A stretch of DNA of 64,000 nt. It comes from Desulfococcus multivorans. GTDB taxonomy: Bacteria > Desulfobacterota > Desulfobacteria > Desulfobacterales > Desulfococcaceae. Positions 15,857 to 23,332 of this stretch are shown in pieces. The position numbers and the translations under genes were made by a program. How positions within the stretch are numbered: the first letter of the stretch is position 1; each line of letters opens with the position of its first letter. The notes under the pieces were generated by a model that saw nothing but the letters and a program-made list of their open reading frames with translations, did not search any database and was not told the origin of the DNA. The DNA lies in assembly GCF_001854245.1 (NCBI RefSeq), contig NZ_CP015381.1, positions 398,001-462,000 of the forward strand, written 5' to 3'.

Positions 15857-16663
15857 TTATCTCATGTCCCGGGTGCGCACCCAGTAGACCGCGCCGATCT
15901 CGACGGTCTTCTTCATGCCTTCGTGATCGATGGTCCAGTCGGCTTCGTTCAGGGCTGAAAATCCCCACCAGCCGGCCTTGGGCATGGCGTAACTGAAGAT
16001 GCCGTCGGCATCGGCCTTGACCACCTGGGTGACATACGGGTCCGCCGGCGGGAGCACCACGCTGATGTTCCCGGGGGAGGCGTTGAGATACTCGATCTCA
16101 ACCTCGGCGTGGGGGACCGGCTTGCCCTTGAGCAGCACCTGCCCGGTAAAGAGATTGCCGGTCCACAGGCCGTAGGGCCGGGTCAGGGGGACGATCTCGG
16201 TCTCCAGTCCCACCGGCACGTCCCAGCCCTCCTCCAACCCGAGAGCGTTGACGCAGACCTTGGTGTAATGGACGATGTAGAGATCCTCGGCCGGCTCCCA
16301 GTAAGGGGTCGGCTCGACGAAGAAGGTGTAGTCCCCCGGCCGGCGGATGTCGTAGTCCGCGGTCCAGAAGGTGAACTTCCCGGTCTGGTCCGGGCTGCCG
16401 CCCTTGACTTCCTTCAAGGCGGCCGTCAGATCGCTTTTCTGCCCGCCGTGCTTCACGCCGAACTGCTTGGGCTTGGCCATCTCCATGTAGTGCTGCTCCA
16501 GGGGATGGATGAACTTGACCTCGATGGACAGTGTTTTGGCGTCGTCACGGGCGACAATGTCGTCGGACGGGATGACGGCGCCGAAATGGGCGAAAGCCGG
16601 GGCGGCAGCGAGCAGCAACAGGGCCGCCGCAATGAGGGTTCGCATCGATCTGCATGGGGGCAT
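15857..16663 (-). CDS. nikK: DUF4198 periplasmic nickel-uptake protein NikK
   Basis: The start at 16663 is chosen for the GGAAGGAG just upstream; further in-frame ATGs upstream fall in the leader hairpin. The product has 268 residues: a signal peptide (RTLIAAALLLLAAAPAFA) cut before HFGAVIPSDD, then a DUF4198-type beta-rich domain (about 30-235) and a C-terminal single transmembrane-free end. The mature N-terminal His again suggests metal handling. Proteins of this family precede NikM-type transporters and are called NikK. It opens the operon and is preceded by the leader hairpin at 16716. Confidence 0.8.
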   Translation of the reverse strand: MPPCRSMRTLIAAALLLLAAAPAFAHFGAVIPSDDIVARDDAKTLSIEVKFIHPLEQHYMEMAKPKQFGVKHGGQKSDLTAALKEVKGGSPDQTGKFTFWTADYDIRRPGDYTFFVEPTPYWEPAEDLYIVHYTKVCVNALGLEEGWDVPVGLETEIVPLTRPYGLWTGNLFTGQVLLKGKPVPHAEVEIEYLNASPGNISVVLPPADPYVTQVVKADADGIFSYAMPKAGWWGFSALNEADWTIDHEGMKKTVEIGAVYWVRTRDMR

Positions 16664-16715
16664 CCGAAGCTCCTTCCATAATAGGGTTTCAAAGATAACA
16701 GACAGATTTGCCAAA

Positions 16716-16780
16716 TAAAAAGCCACGAAGGCCGGTTTCCTCAAGCGGCATCGCCTGGGAAATCGTCGCCTTCGTGGCTT
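16716..16780 (-). promoter_or_regulatory. Leader hairpin with U-run before nikK (shared element E1)
   Basis: Read on the minus strand, AGCCACGAAGGC (16779-16768) pairs perfectly over 12 bp with GCCTTCGTGGCT (16732-16721) around a 35-base loop, then TTTTTATTT. The hairpin ends about 50 bases before the nikK start. The same arms and U-run recur before four more transport units (E2 20075, E3 20429, E4 21421, E5 29036). It could end trmO transcripts from upstream, but the shared sequence argues for attenuation. Confidence 0.65.
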
Positions 16781-16907
16781 GTTGTCAGGATATGGAACAA
16801 CGGAATCTGTCGAGGAAAAAACGGATTTCAATCCGTGAGTTGAGCCAAGCCTTTAACGAAAACGTCTCCGGATGTCAAGTCAATTCTCCTTTGCCGTTTG
16901 CATCCGA

Positions 16908-16922
16908 CGTTATGAGATAACG
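16908..16922. promoter_or_regulatory. Dyad upstream of the nik operon, candidate operator
   Basis: CGTTATGAGATAACG is a perfect 6-bp inverted repeat around GAG. It lies about 30 bases upstream of a TTGACA (minus strand, 16878-16873) that could be the -35 box of the nik leader. A regulator is unknown. The rest of 16781-16966 shows nothing further. Confidence 0.4.
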
Positions 16923-16966
16923 CTAAGTTTTCGTTGAAGATTTGTCGATATCAGTCATCTTCCAGA

Positions 16967-17512
16967 TCAGTCATCTTCCAGTTCCCGATGGATCCGGTCC
17001 ATCCATGCCGGCACGCGGAGGTTTTCCGCCCGGAGGTAGGATTTGGAGTAGGGTTTGATGTCAATGATGGGGCTCCCGTCCACCGCCTCGAGCCCCTTGA
17101 CCTCGAGCGTGTTATCCTTTCGGCCCGCCAGGGGCACCGCCGAGACCAGCACGGGGTTGGGACGGGCCGGACTGCAGGTGGCGAAGATGCCTTGCCGCGG
17201 CAGGTCCTTCCGCCCCATGGGGTGGACCGTTTTCAGGTTGCGCCTCGCCGGGTCGATCAGGTGGGGCCAGTAGAGCACGAGGATATGCGAAAAGCCCTCG
17301 ATGCCGTCCAGAAGCTCGATCCATTGGGGAAAGATCTCCAGTCGGGAGACGGTCTCCTTGACCCGGCGGTGATATTCCCTGATCCGGTCCATGCGCTCGT
17401 TCAGCGTCAGGTCCGATTCTCCGGCCGTGAGCATGGGGGTTGTGATGGGGCTTCTCACCACGCCGACGGGGGTGAGCTGCAGAATTGCGTCATTTCTTGC
17501 TTCAGTGTTCAT
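16967..17512 (-). CDS. trmO: TsaA/TrmO-type tRNA methyltransferase
   Basis: A 181-residue protein of the TsaA-like/TrmO family, which methylates N6 of threonylcarbamoyladenosine at position 37 of some tRNAs using SAM. The family signature VGVVRSPITTP stands at residues 17-27, and the block GRKDLPRQGIFATCSPARPNPV (about 116-137) matches the conserved xGVFATRSPxRPNPIG region, here with Cys for Arg. The KGLEAVDGSPIIDIKPY motif follows. The protein is short and lacks the C-terminal domain of E. coli TrmO, as usual for anaerobe homologues. It precedes the nik operon on the same strand, so co-transcription is possible. Confidence 0.8.
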   Translation of the reverse strand: MNTEARNDAILQLTPVGVVRSPITTPMLTAGESDLTLNERMDRIREYHRRVKETVSRLEIFPQWIELLDGIEGFSHILVLYWPHLIDPARRNLKTVHPMGRKDLPRQGIFATCSPARPNPVLVSAVPLAGRKDNTLEVKGLEAVDGSPIIDIKPYSKSYLRAENLRVPAWMDRIHRELEDD

Positions 17513-17562
17513 CGCGTCCTCCCGGGTCGACGAATTTCAGGTCGTCGGCCCATTTTCACAGG

Positions 17563-17658
17563 TTACATACTCAACGTTCGACATTCATATTACATACTCA
17601 ACGTTCGACTTCCATCGGCCGGTTGTAACCGGTCACCATCATGAAAGTTGAAAGTTGA
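17563..17658. repeat. REP-like palindrome copy, with a tandem arm
   Basis: TTACATACTCAACGTTCGAC occurs twice in tandem (17563 and 17590). The second copy runs into a palindrome: CGACTTCCAT, a small GGCCGGTTGTAACCGG core, then ATGAAAGTTGAAAGTTGAA at the far arm. It is directly next to the stop of the TonB-dependent receptor gene at 17660, so it may also act as its 3' end structure. Confidence 0.55.
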
Positions 17659-17659
17659 A

Positions 17660-19870
17660 TTACATATCCAGGGAGACGGTCAGCATCGCCGTGAAGGGTG
17701 CGCCTGCGTAATAACTGGTGATGCCCCCCCGAAGGGTGTCGTTCTCCTGGATCAGGGAGACGTACGCCTCGTCGAAGAGATTGATGACTTCGAGGGAAAC
17801 GTTCAGGGCGTCGGCAAAAGAGAGGTTTTTCCGGGTGTAGCCGAGCTTGAGATCCGCCACCCAGTAATCGTCGATCTTCTCCGTGTTTTCGGGGTTGCCG
17901 TAGCGTTCGTCCATGTAGCGCAGCATGGGAATGATCGTGAAGTCCCCCCAGGAGAGGATCAGGCCGCTTTTCACCATCCACTCGGGGACATCCACCACCT
18001 GATTGCCTTCGGTGTCCAAGGTCGCTTCCGCAAAGATCAGGTCGTCGTCATAGGTGAGGTCGGTATAGGAGGGGTTTAAAAAGAAGATGACATGCTCCCC
18101 GAAAAAGAAGTTCATTTCCACGTCGAAGCCCCAACCCGTGGCTTCCCCGACATTCTGCTGATAGTTCACGCCGTTGGGCCCTATTCGCGGATCGAATATC
18201 GTGCTCAGGAGATTTTTATGTTTGGCGTAGAAAAGGGTCGGCAGGAACTCCATCCGTTCGGTGCGGAAGCGGGCTCCCAGCTCGACGGTGTCGGTAATCT
18301 CCATGTCGTATCCGCTGAACATGTCGTCCAGGGTCACCCCAGCGGCCTGGAAAGCGGCGCGATTGTTGTTGTAGACGGTTACCAGAGGCACGTAAGCGTA
18401 GGGACGAATGTGGTTGCGCCCATAGCTGGAATGAAATTCGAGGTTCTCGGAAAACAGATACGTGACACCCAGCGTGGGCTCCAGTTCATCGTAGCTTTTC
18501 TCCTGCCGGTAAAGGTCCGGGGCTTTCACCAGTTCGTAGTCCGGTGCGGCGGCGGTGTACCCCTGGCCGGCAGGGTCCCGATAGTAAAAGTATTTGAGGC
18601 CGGCCTGCCAGTCGAATCCGCCGATGCTTCCGGCCAGCTTGATATAGGGACTGTGGCCGATGCCGTCGTCCTCGCTTTCCATGACCATGCCGTATCCCTT
18701 GAACGCCAGCGTCGCTGCATTGAAGTTCTCCTGGGTGATGCGCATGTCCGAGGATTCAAACCAGTAGCCGAGGCTGGCCGTGGCCCAGGAAAACCGCGAG
18801 TCGATCTGGGAAATGAAACCGTACCGCTCGATGTCCCGCATGCGCTTCTGGACGATGCCGCCCCTGGCGGTGCTTCCACCCAGAATTTCGGTGTCCTCCT
18901 TGGAATAATAGGGCTTGATCGTCAGCTTGAACAGGTCGGAAAATGTCCACGGGATGACGGACAGAAAGTCCCGGTTGACATAGTCGCCGCGGTTGTAATC
19001 ATAGTAGTCGATGTCCCGGGCTGCGATCCCGGTGAGATTCGCATTGTAGTCTTTGTCATGGTTGGCGTCCAGGTCCAGCGTCTCGGCATAGGCGAGGGGT
19101 CTGTAAAGGTGCTGATCGAGACTGTTGTAATTGAGCTGGAACCGGACCTCGTCCCGGTCCGAGATCGGTTGGCTCAACATGAAATTGAAGTTTTTCCGGG
19201 GGCCGAGGTCGCCGGGACCCTTCCATTTTCCGGCGTCGGTGTAGGATCCGGAAACCGACAGGCGGGTGTTCACGGCAGGCAGCGTCCCGGAGTCCAACCG
19301 GACAAAGGTCCGGCTGTAGCTGTCGGCGCCGACGCCCTGGCCGACCAAAGCCCCGGCTTCCGTTTCGGGCCAGAGCGGTCGAAGCTCGATGGCGCCGCCG
19401 CGGGCACCGACGCCGGTGCCGAGATCCGCCGGCACCGCGCCCTTGTAAACGGCGATCCCTTCAAAATTCTCCGTATCGTAGATATAGTCCCGCGGCCCCA
19501 TGGGATTACCGCCGTAGTTGGGCACGCCGGCGACGGTCATGGCGCCGAGAGATCCGCGCACGCCCCGTACCCGGATGCTTTTCTGCTCGGCTCCCAGTCC
19601 ATAGGGATCGACGCTCTCCACGCTGATGCCCGGCAGTATGTTGATCGCCTCGTATACGCTGACGGCGGCCTTGGCTCCCTGGGCTGCAATCCCTTCCCGG
19701 GTGATCTCGCTGCCGGTGTACACCGTTTCGTGGGTTTGCCGGGTGGGGGTGACGAGTTTTTTCTCCTTGACGACCATCGCATCCAGCGTCACCGTTTCCG
19801 CCGCAAGGGTCGGGGTTCCCACAAGCAGGCACGCCAGAGCGGCCAGTGCCCACACACCGTTCTTTTTCAT
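17660..19870 (-). CDS. TonB-dependent outer-membrane receptor (metal or metallophore)
   Basis: A 736-residue receptor with signal peptide (WALAALACLLVGTPTLAAE), a TonB-box-like start (LDAMVVKEKK), a plug domain (about 50-165: ITREGIAAQGAKAAVSVYEA, RVRGVRG) and a 22-strand-type barrel ending in LTVSLDM, the aromatic-poor but usual terminal strand. The substrate is not coded in any motif I can see. It is divergent from fmdE and next to the nickel operon, and its leader carries hairpin E2 like both of them. A nickel or another metal chelate is therefore more likely than iron; this is inference. AGGTGTTGA precedes the ATG. Confidence 0.88.
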   Translation of the reverse strand: MKKNGVWALAALACLLVGTPTLAAETVTLDAMVVKEKKLVTPTRQTHETVYTGSEITREGIAAQGAKAAVSVYEAINILPGISVESVDPYGLGAEQKSIRVRGVRGSLGAMTVAGVPNYGGNPMGPRDYIYDTENFEGIAVYKGAVPADLGTGVGARGGAIELRPLWPETEAGALVGQGVGADSYSRTFVRLDSGTLPAVNTRLSVSGSYTDAGKWKGPGDLGPRKNFNFMLSQPISDRDEVRFQLNYNSLDQHLYRPLAYAETLDLDANHDKDYNANLTGIAARDIDYYDYNRGDYVNRDFLSVIPWTFSDLFKLTIKPYYSKEDTEILGGSTARGGIVQKRMRDIERYGFISQIDSRFSWATASLGYWFESSDMRITQENFNAATLAFKGYGMVMESEDDGIGHSPYIKLAGSIGGFDWQAGLKYFYYRDPAGQGYTAAAPDYELVKAPDLYRQEKSYDELEPTLGVTYLFSENLEFHSSYGRNHIRPYAYVPLVTVYNNNRAAFQAAGVTLDDMFSGYDMEITDTVELGARFRTERMEFLPTLFYAKHKNLLSTIFDPRIGPNGVNYQQNVGEATGWGFDVEMNFFFGEHVIFFLNPSYTDLTYDDDLIFAEATLDTEGNQVVDVPEWMVKSGLILSWGDFTIIPMLRYMDERYGNPENTEKIDDYWVADLKLGYTRKNLSFADALNVSLEVINLFDEAYVSLIQENDTLRGGITSYYAGAPFTAMLTVSLDM

Positions 19871-20004
19871 TCAACACCTCCGTATGAAGTTCATCTATCC
19901 TTTGCATTCAGGCCTTTCCGTTCAGGAAGTTCCGAAAACCCTTCGGGCACATGACGCCCGAACCTTCTGTTGCCGTCCTTCGTGGAGGTGCTGTTATGAA
20001 ACCG

Positions 20005-20066
20005 CGACTGTCGACTTTCATGATGGTGACAGGATAACGGCACCGGTCTATGATCGTCGACAGTCG
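20005..20066. repeat. REP-like palindrome copy in the receptor leader
   Basis: CGACTGTCGACTTTCATGAT and ATGATCGTCGACAGTCG form the arms of a hairpin around GGTGACAGGATAACGGCACC. It lies between hairpin E2 and the receptor start. The mirror arrangement (E3 then REP) occurs in front of fmdE. Confidence 0.65.
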
Positions 20067-20074
20067 AGTGAAAC

Positions 20075-20124
20075 AAAAAAAGCCGCGAAGGCGCTTCATC
20101 GATGAAGATGCCGCCTTCGTGGCT
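20075..20124 (-). promoter_or_regulatory. Leader hairpin with U-run before the TonB receptor (E2)
   Basis: On the minus strand AGCCACGAAGGC (20124-20113) pairs with GCCTTCGCGGCT (20092-20081; one G-U type change), the loop holds a CTTCATCGATGAAG palindrome, and a seven-base U-run plus GTTTCA follows. No minus-strand gene ends upstream of it within several kilobases, so it is unlikely to be the terminator of an upstream gene. Confidence 0.65.
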
Positions 20125-20294
20125 CGGCGTTGCGAAGTGTGTCGCAAGGGTGCGAACCGATTTCGACCGGTTCGTTTGAGGGGAGCACTATCTCAATTGC
20201 GCGAATCCGTCAAGGCCTTTTTGACCGGTGCCGCCGTTGCCCGGTCGATATACCGTATCCTGGGACTGAAAAAAATATTGACTTCTCAAAAACC

Positions 20295-20308
20295 ATCAAT
20301 TAGTTGAT
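20295..20308. promoter_or_regulatory. Dyad in the divergent receptor/fmdE region
   Basis: ATCAATTAGTTGAT has 5-bp arms around TTAG, centrally placed between the divergent leaders. TAGCGTTA follows at once and is also found next to the dyad at 16908, so both may be sites of the same regulator. This is a weak, short match. Confidence 0.35.
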
Positions 20309-20428
20309 AGCGTTAAATATCCTTCATACCGCTGATCGCAATCGGCATCATCGTCACGGCCATGAAGGCGGCGACTCCAGATGTCGCGACCAAGTGTCGC
20401 GAATAGACGAAGGTTGCAAATAAATTTA

Positions 20429-20489
20429 AGCCAAGAAGGCTTTTGCTTTTCATCCTGGAGATGGGAAAAGCGCCTTCCTGGCTTTTTTT
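20429..20489 (+). promoter_or_regulatory. Leader hairpin with U-run before fmdE (E3)
   Basis: AGCCAAGAAGGC (20429-20440) pairs with GCCTTCCTGGCT (20472-20483) at 11 of 12 positions; the loop holds a second stem (CTTTTC/GAAAAG-like). Seven T follow directly. The upstream gene is divergent, so it terminates nothing upstream. It lies about 155 bases before the fmdE start and is followed at once by a REP-like hairpin. Confidence 0.68.
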
Positions 20490-20498
20490 ATGGAAATT

Positions 20499-20567
20499 CA
20501 ACTGTCGACTTTCATGATGGTGACAGGATACCGGATAGAGGTGCCGGCCTATGAAAGTCGACAGTTG
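20499..20567. repeat. REP-like palindrome, best-preserved copy
   Basis: CAACTGTCGACTTTCAT (20499-20515) and its exact complement ATGAAAGTCGACAGTTG (20551-20567) make a 17-bp perfect stem. The inner part GATGGTGACAGGATACCGG and AGAGGTGCCGGCC carries the bases shared with the other copies. It serves as the reference copy of the family. Confidence 0.75.
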
Positions 20568-20645
20568 AGATGGAAAATCATCACGGCGTCCGATGGTAAC
20601 ATCACGGCGCTTCGGGAGATTGAAACCGGAACAGGAGATATGATC

Positions 20646-21245
20646 ATGAATGCACAGGAAATTATGAACAGAGAGGATTTCAAGCGGTGCGCGGCCTTCC
20701 ACGGCCATGTCTGCCCGGGCCTGTCCATCGGTTATCGGGCCGCCAGGGCCGCCATGGCGTGGCTGGCGGAGCGCCGGTCCGAGGACGAGGAGATCGTGGC
20801 CGTGGTGGAAACGGACGCCTGCTCCGCCGATGCGGTCCAGGTCCTGACCGGCTGCACATTCGGCAAGGGCAATTTTATCTACAAGGACCACGGCAAGATG
20901 GTGCTGACCCTCCTGAGCCGGAAGACGGGACAGGGGGTGCGGGTGGCCCTGCGTCCCGAAGCCTTTTCGCCGGATGCGGAGCATACCGCTCTGATCCGAA
21001 AGGTGATGGCCGGGGAGGCGAGCGAAGCGGAGAGGACGCGTTTCGAGGAACTCCACCTGAAACGGACCCGGGATCTTCTGGAGGCCCCCACCGAGGCCCT
21101 TTTCAACCTGACGCCGGCGGAGACGCCCATGCCTGCAAAAGCCCGGATCGAACCTTCTGCGCTTTGCGCCCGCTGCGGCGAGCCGACCATGCCGTCTAAG
21201 ATGGAAACCGTGGATGGACGGCAGATTTGCCGGGGATGCCTGTAA
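20646..21245 (+). CDS. FmdE-family protein with C-terminal zinc ribbon
   Basis: The ATG at 20646 has AGGAG eight bases upstream; the earlier ATG at 20640 is too close to it. The 199-residue product has the FmdE domain (about 10-140) with the invariant FHGHVCPGLSIGYRAA, where His and Cys bind metal, and TDACSADAVQVLTGCTFGKGN. The end carries two CxxC pairs (CARCGEPT, CRGC), a zinc ribbon. FmdE proteins were named after the tungsten/molybdenum formylmethanofuran dehydrogenase operon, but in bacteria without that enzyme they occur next to metal transporters, as here (FecCD-type importer downstream). Its true role is not known. Confidence 0.85.
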   Translation: MNAQEIMNREDFKRCAAFHGHVCPGLSIGYRAARAAMAWLAERRSEDEEIVAVVETDACSADAVQVLTGCTFGKGNFIYKDHGKMVLTLLSRKTGQGVRVALRPEAFSPDAEHTALIRKVMAGEASEAERTRFEELHLKRTRDLLEAPTEALFNLTPAETPMPAKARIEPSALCARCGEPTMPSKMETVDGRQICRGCL

Positions 21246-21420
21246 GACCTTGTCGTGGATCGGAAATCCAGGCGTCGCCCGGAGAGGCTCAGGTCCGAAA
21301 CGGCTTGACTTCTTCGCGGATCCGGATTAAAGAAATCGAAGGTGAACCCGCGGCAGAAGCCGCGGGATCCGGAAATCCGCCGGAAATGTAAACCGGAAAT
21401 ATAAAAGAAATCGATCGTCA

Positions 21421-21480
21421 AACCAGCCACGAAGGCTCCGTCTCCGAAGATCGGGGAGGCGCCGTCGTGGCTGGTTTTGT
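21421..21480 (+). promoter_or_regulatory. Leader hairpin before the FecCD-type importer (E4)
   Basis: AACCAGCCACGAAGGC (21421-21436) pairs with GCCGTCGTGGCTGGTT (21461-21476), 15 of 16 positions, then TTTTGTTTG. The permease start lies about 18 bases after the U-run, with GAGGGGAGG between. It is between fmdE and the permease, so a role as fmdE terminator cannot be excluded. The other bases of 21246-21420 show only small GC-rich palindromes. Confidence 0.6.
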
Positions 21481-21497
21481 TTGTGAGGGGAGGTATT

Positions 21498-22538
21498 ATG
21501 GGGAGTGTATCGGGTATGGATGGCGCGGTTGGAACGGCTACCCGAGCCTATCGACTTGCCGGCCGCCGGAAACGGATGCTGCTCTCGGTTTTGGGCGGAG
21601 GGATTCTGGTCCTGGCGTTTTGGGCCGTCACCCAGGGTGCCTACGAGCTGACGCTGGATCGGATCTTCCGGGCGCTTACCGGCGAACTCTCGCCGGCGGA
21701 ATCGGTGGTGATCTGGAATATCCGGCTCCCCCGGATTTTCGCGGCGATGGTGATGGGTTGGGGGCTTGCCGTTTCGGGTCTCGGCATTCAGTCGCTTCTC
21801 AAGAATCCCCTGGGTTCCCCCGCCACGCTGGGCATCAGTCAGGGCGCGGCTTTCGGGGCGGCGTCGGCCATCGTGGTTTTCAGCAGCAGCATGATGTCGG
21901 CAACGGCCTTTGCGTTCATCGGGGCAATGGTCGCCACGGGGATCATCCTCCTCCTGGCCCGTCTCAAGCGGCTCGCCCCCGAGGCCGTCATTCTGGCCGG
22001 TGTGGCCCTGTCATCCCTCTTCACATCGGCGACGATGCTGATCCAGTACCTTGCCACCGAGACCGAGCTGGCCGTTGTGGTCTTCTGGACCTTCGGCGAC
22101 GTGGCCCGGTCCGACTGGCGGGACATCGGGATTGCGACCGTCGCCGTTGCCGTCGTCACCCTCTTTTTCATGATCCGGCGATGGGATCTGAACGCCCTTG
22201 CCTCCGGAGAAGAGACGGCCTGCGGCCTGGGGGTGAACGTCGACCGGATGCGACTCCAGGGCATGGCGGCGGCCGCTCTCGTGGCGGCTTTGGCCACGGC
22301 CTTCTGCGGGGTGATCGCCTTTGTCGGTTTGATAGCCCCCCACATGGCCCGTCGCCTCGTGGGGGCCGACCACTCGCTGTTGATCCCCTTTTCGGGCGTG
22401 CTGGGGGCCCTCCTGCTGCTGTCGGCCGATACGCTGGGCCGGGTGGTGGTCGGTTCGGGCGCCATGCCAGTGGGCGTCGTGACCTCTTTCCTGGGTGCGC
22501 CCATGTTTCTCTATCTGCTCATCCGCGGATATCGGTAG
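21498..22538 (+). CDS. FecCD/BtuC-type ABC permease
   Basis: The ATG at 21498 follows GGGGAGGT. The 346-residue protein has the ten-helix plan of the BtuC/FecCD family: an N-terminal helix (LLSVLGGGILVLAFWAV), the conserved IRLPRIFAAMVMGWGLAVSGLGIQSLLKNPLGSPATLGISQGA block, and the late FCGVIAFVGLIAPHMARRLVGADH that faces the ATPase. It forms an importer with the two genes downstream. The family carries siderophores, haem, B12 and, in the MolB case, molybdate or tungstate. The following solute-binding protein and fmdE suggest a metal oxyanion or chelate. Confidence 0.9.
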   Translation: MGSVSGMDGAVGTATRAYRLAGRRKRMLLSVLGGGILVLAFWAVTQGAYELTLDRIFRALTGELSPAESVVIWNIRLPRIFAAMVMGWGLAVSGLGIQSLLKNPLGSPATLGISQGAAFGAASAIVVFSSSMMSATAFAFIGAMVATGIILLLARLKRLAPEAVILAGVALSSLFTSATMLIQYLATETELAVVVFWTFGDVARSDWRDIGIATVAVAVVTLFFMIRRWDLNALASGEETACGLGVNVDRMRLQGMAAAALVAALATAFCGVIAFVGLIAPHMARRLVGADHSLLIPFSGVLGALLLLSADTLGRVVVGSGAMPVGVVTSFLGAPMFLYLLIRGYR

Positions 22539-22548
22539 AGGCGGGGAC

Positions 22549-23316
22549 ATGGCTGAAGACGGCGTGATTCTCGATGTTTCCGGGATTCGGTTTTCCTATA
22601 ACAGCCGTCCGGTGCTCGCCCAGGTCGGCTTCTCGCTCGGTCCCGGCCGGGTACTGGCGGTGCTGGGCAAAAACGGCGCCGGCAAATCGACCCTCCTCAA
22701 ATGTCTCAACCGGATTCTTCACCCCCAGTCCGGAGACATCCTTCTCGAGGGAGAGAACCTGTCGACCTTGTCCCGCAGGGAGACGGCGCGCCGCGTGGGC
22801 TACGTCCCCCAGCGCCACGGGACCGATCGCCTGACGGTCTATGAAACCGTCCTTCTGGGGCGAAAGCCTCACATGGGCCTCACCGTCTCGGCTGACGATT
22901 TTCGCAGGGTGGAGGATATCCTGGAACATATGGGTCTCACCCGCCTCTCCACCCGGCCGGTCTCCGATCTGAGCGGCGGCGAGGCCCAGAAGGTGATGAT
23001 CGCCCGGGCGCTGGCCCAGTCCCCCAGGGCGCTCCTTCTGGATGAACCCACGAGCAACCTGGATCTCAGGAATCAATTGGAGGTGATGGACCTCATTCGC
23101 GCCATCGCCCTGAACCAGGGTCTTTCGGTCGTGGTTTCCATTCATGATCTCAATCTGGCCGTCCGCTTTGCCGATGCCTTCCTGTTTCTCAAGGATCACC
23201 GGGTTCACGCCATGGTGGAAAAAGAGGACCTGACCGCCGATATCATCCGTGAGGTATACGGTGTTGCGGTCTCCCTCCGACAGCTGGACGGCAGAACCGT
23301 AGTCATACCGCTGTAA
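22549..23316 (+). CDS. ABC importer ATPase (FecE/BtuD type)
   Basis: A 255-residue ATPase with Walker A GKNGAGKST, Q-loop PQRHGTD, signature LSGGEAQKVMI, Walker B LLLDEPTSNLD and switch His in VVSIHDLNLAVRF. The layout is typical for partners of FecCD permeases. The start ATG 22549 lies ten bases after the permease stop, with GAGGCGGGG between. Its third partner begins 16 bases after its stop. Confidence 0.9.
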   Translation: MAEDGVILDVSGIRFSYNSRPVLAQVGFSLGPGRVLAVLGKNGAGKSTLLKCLNRILHPQSGDILLEGENLSTLSRRETARRVGYVPQRHGTDRLTVYETVLLGRKPHMGLTVSADDFRRVEDILEHMGLTRLSTRPVSDLSGGEAQKVMIARALAQSPRALLLDEPTSNLDLRNQLEVMDLIRAIALNQGLSVVVSIHDLNLAVRFADAFLFLKDHRVHAMVEKEDLTADIIREVYGVAVSLRQLDGRTVVIPL

Positions 23317-23332
23317 TCCCCAAGGAGGTCGT

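Noticed and set aside
16716-16780. The hairpin before nikK as the czcD-type NiCo riboswitch
   Set aside because: The NiCo riboswitch is a four-way junction of about 100 bases with different conserved bases; this is one long stem with a variable loop.
18092-19954. A 620-codon plus-strand frame
   Set aside because: Antisense of the TonB-dependent receptor with low-complexity Val/Gly text; the receptor strand has signal peptide, plug and barrel.
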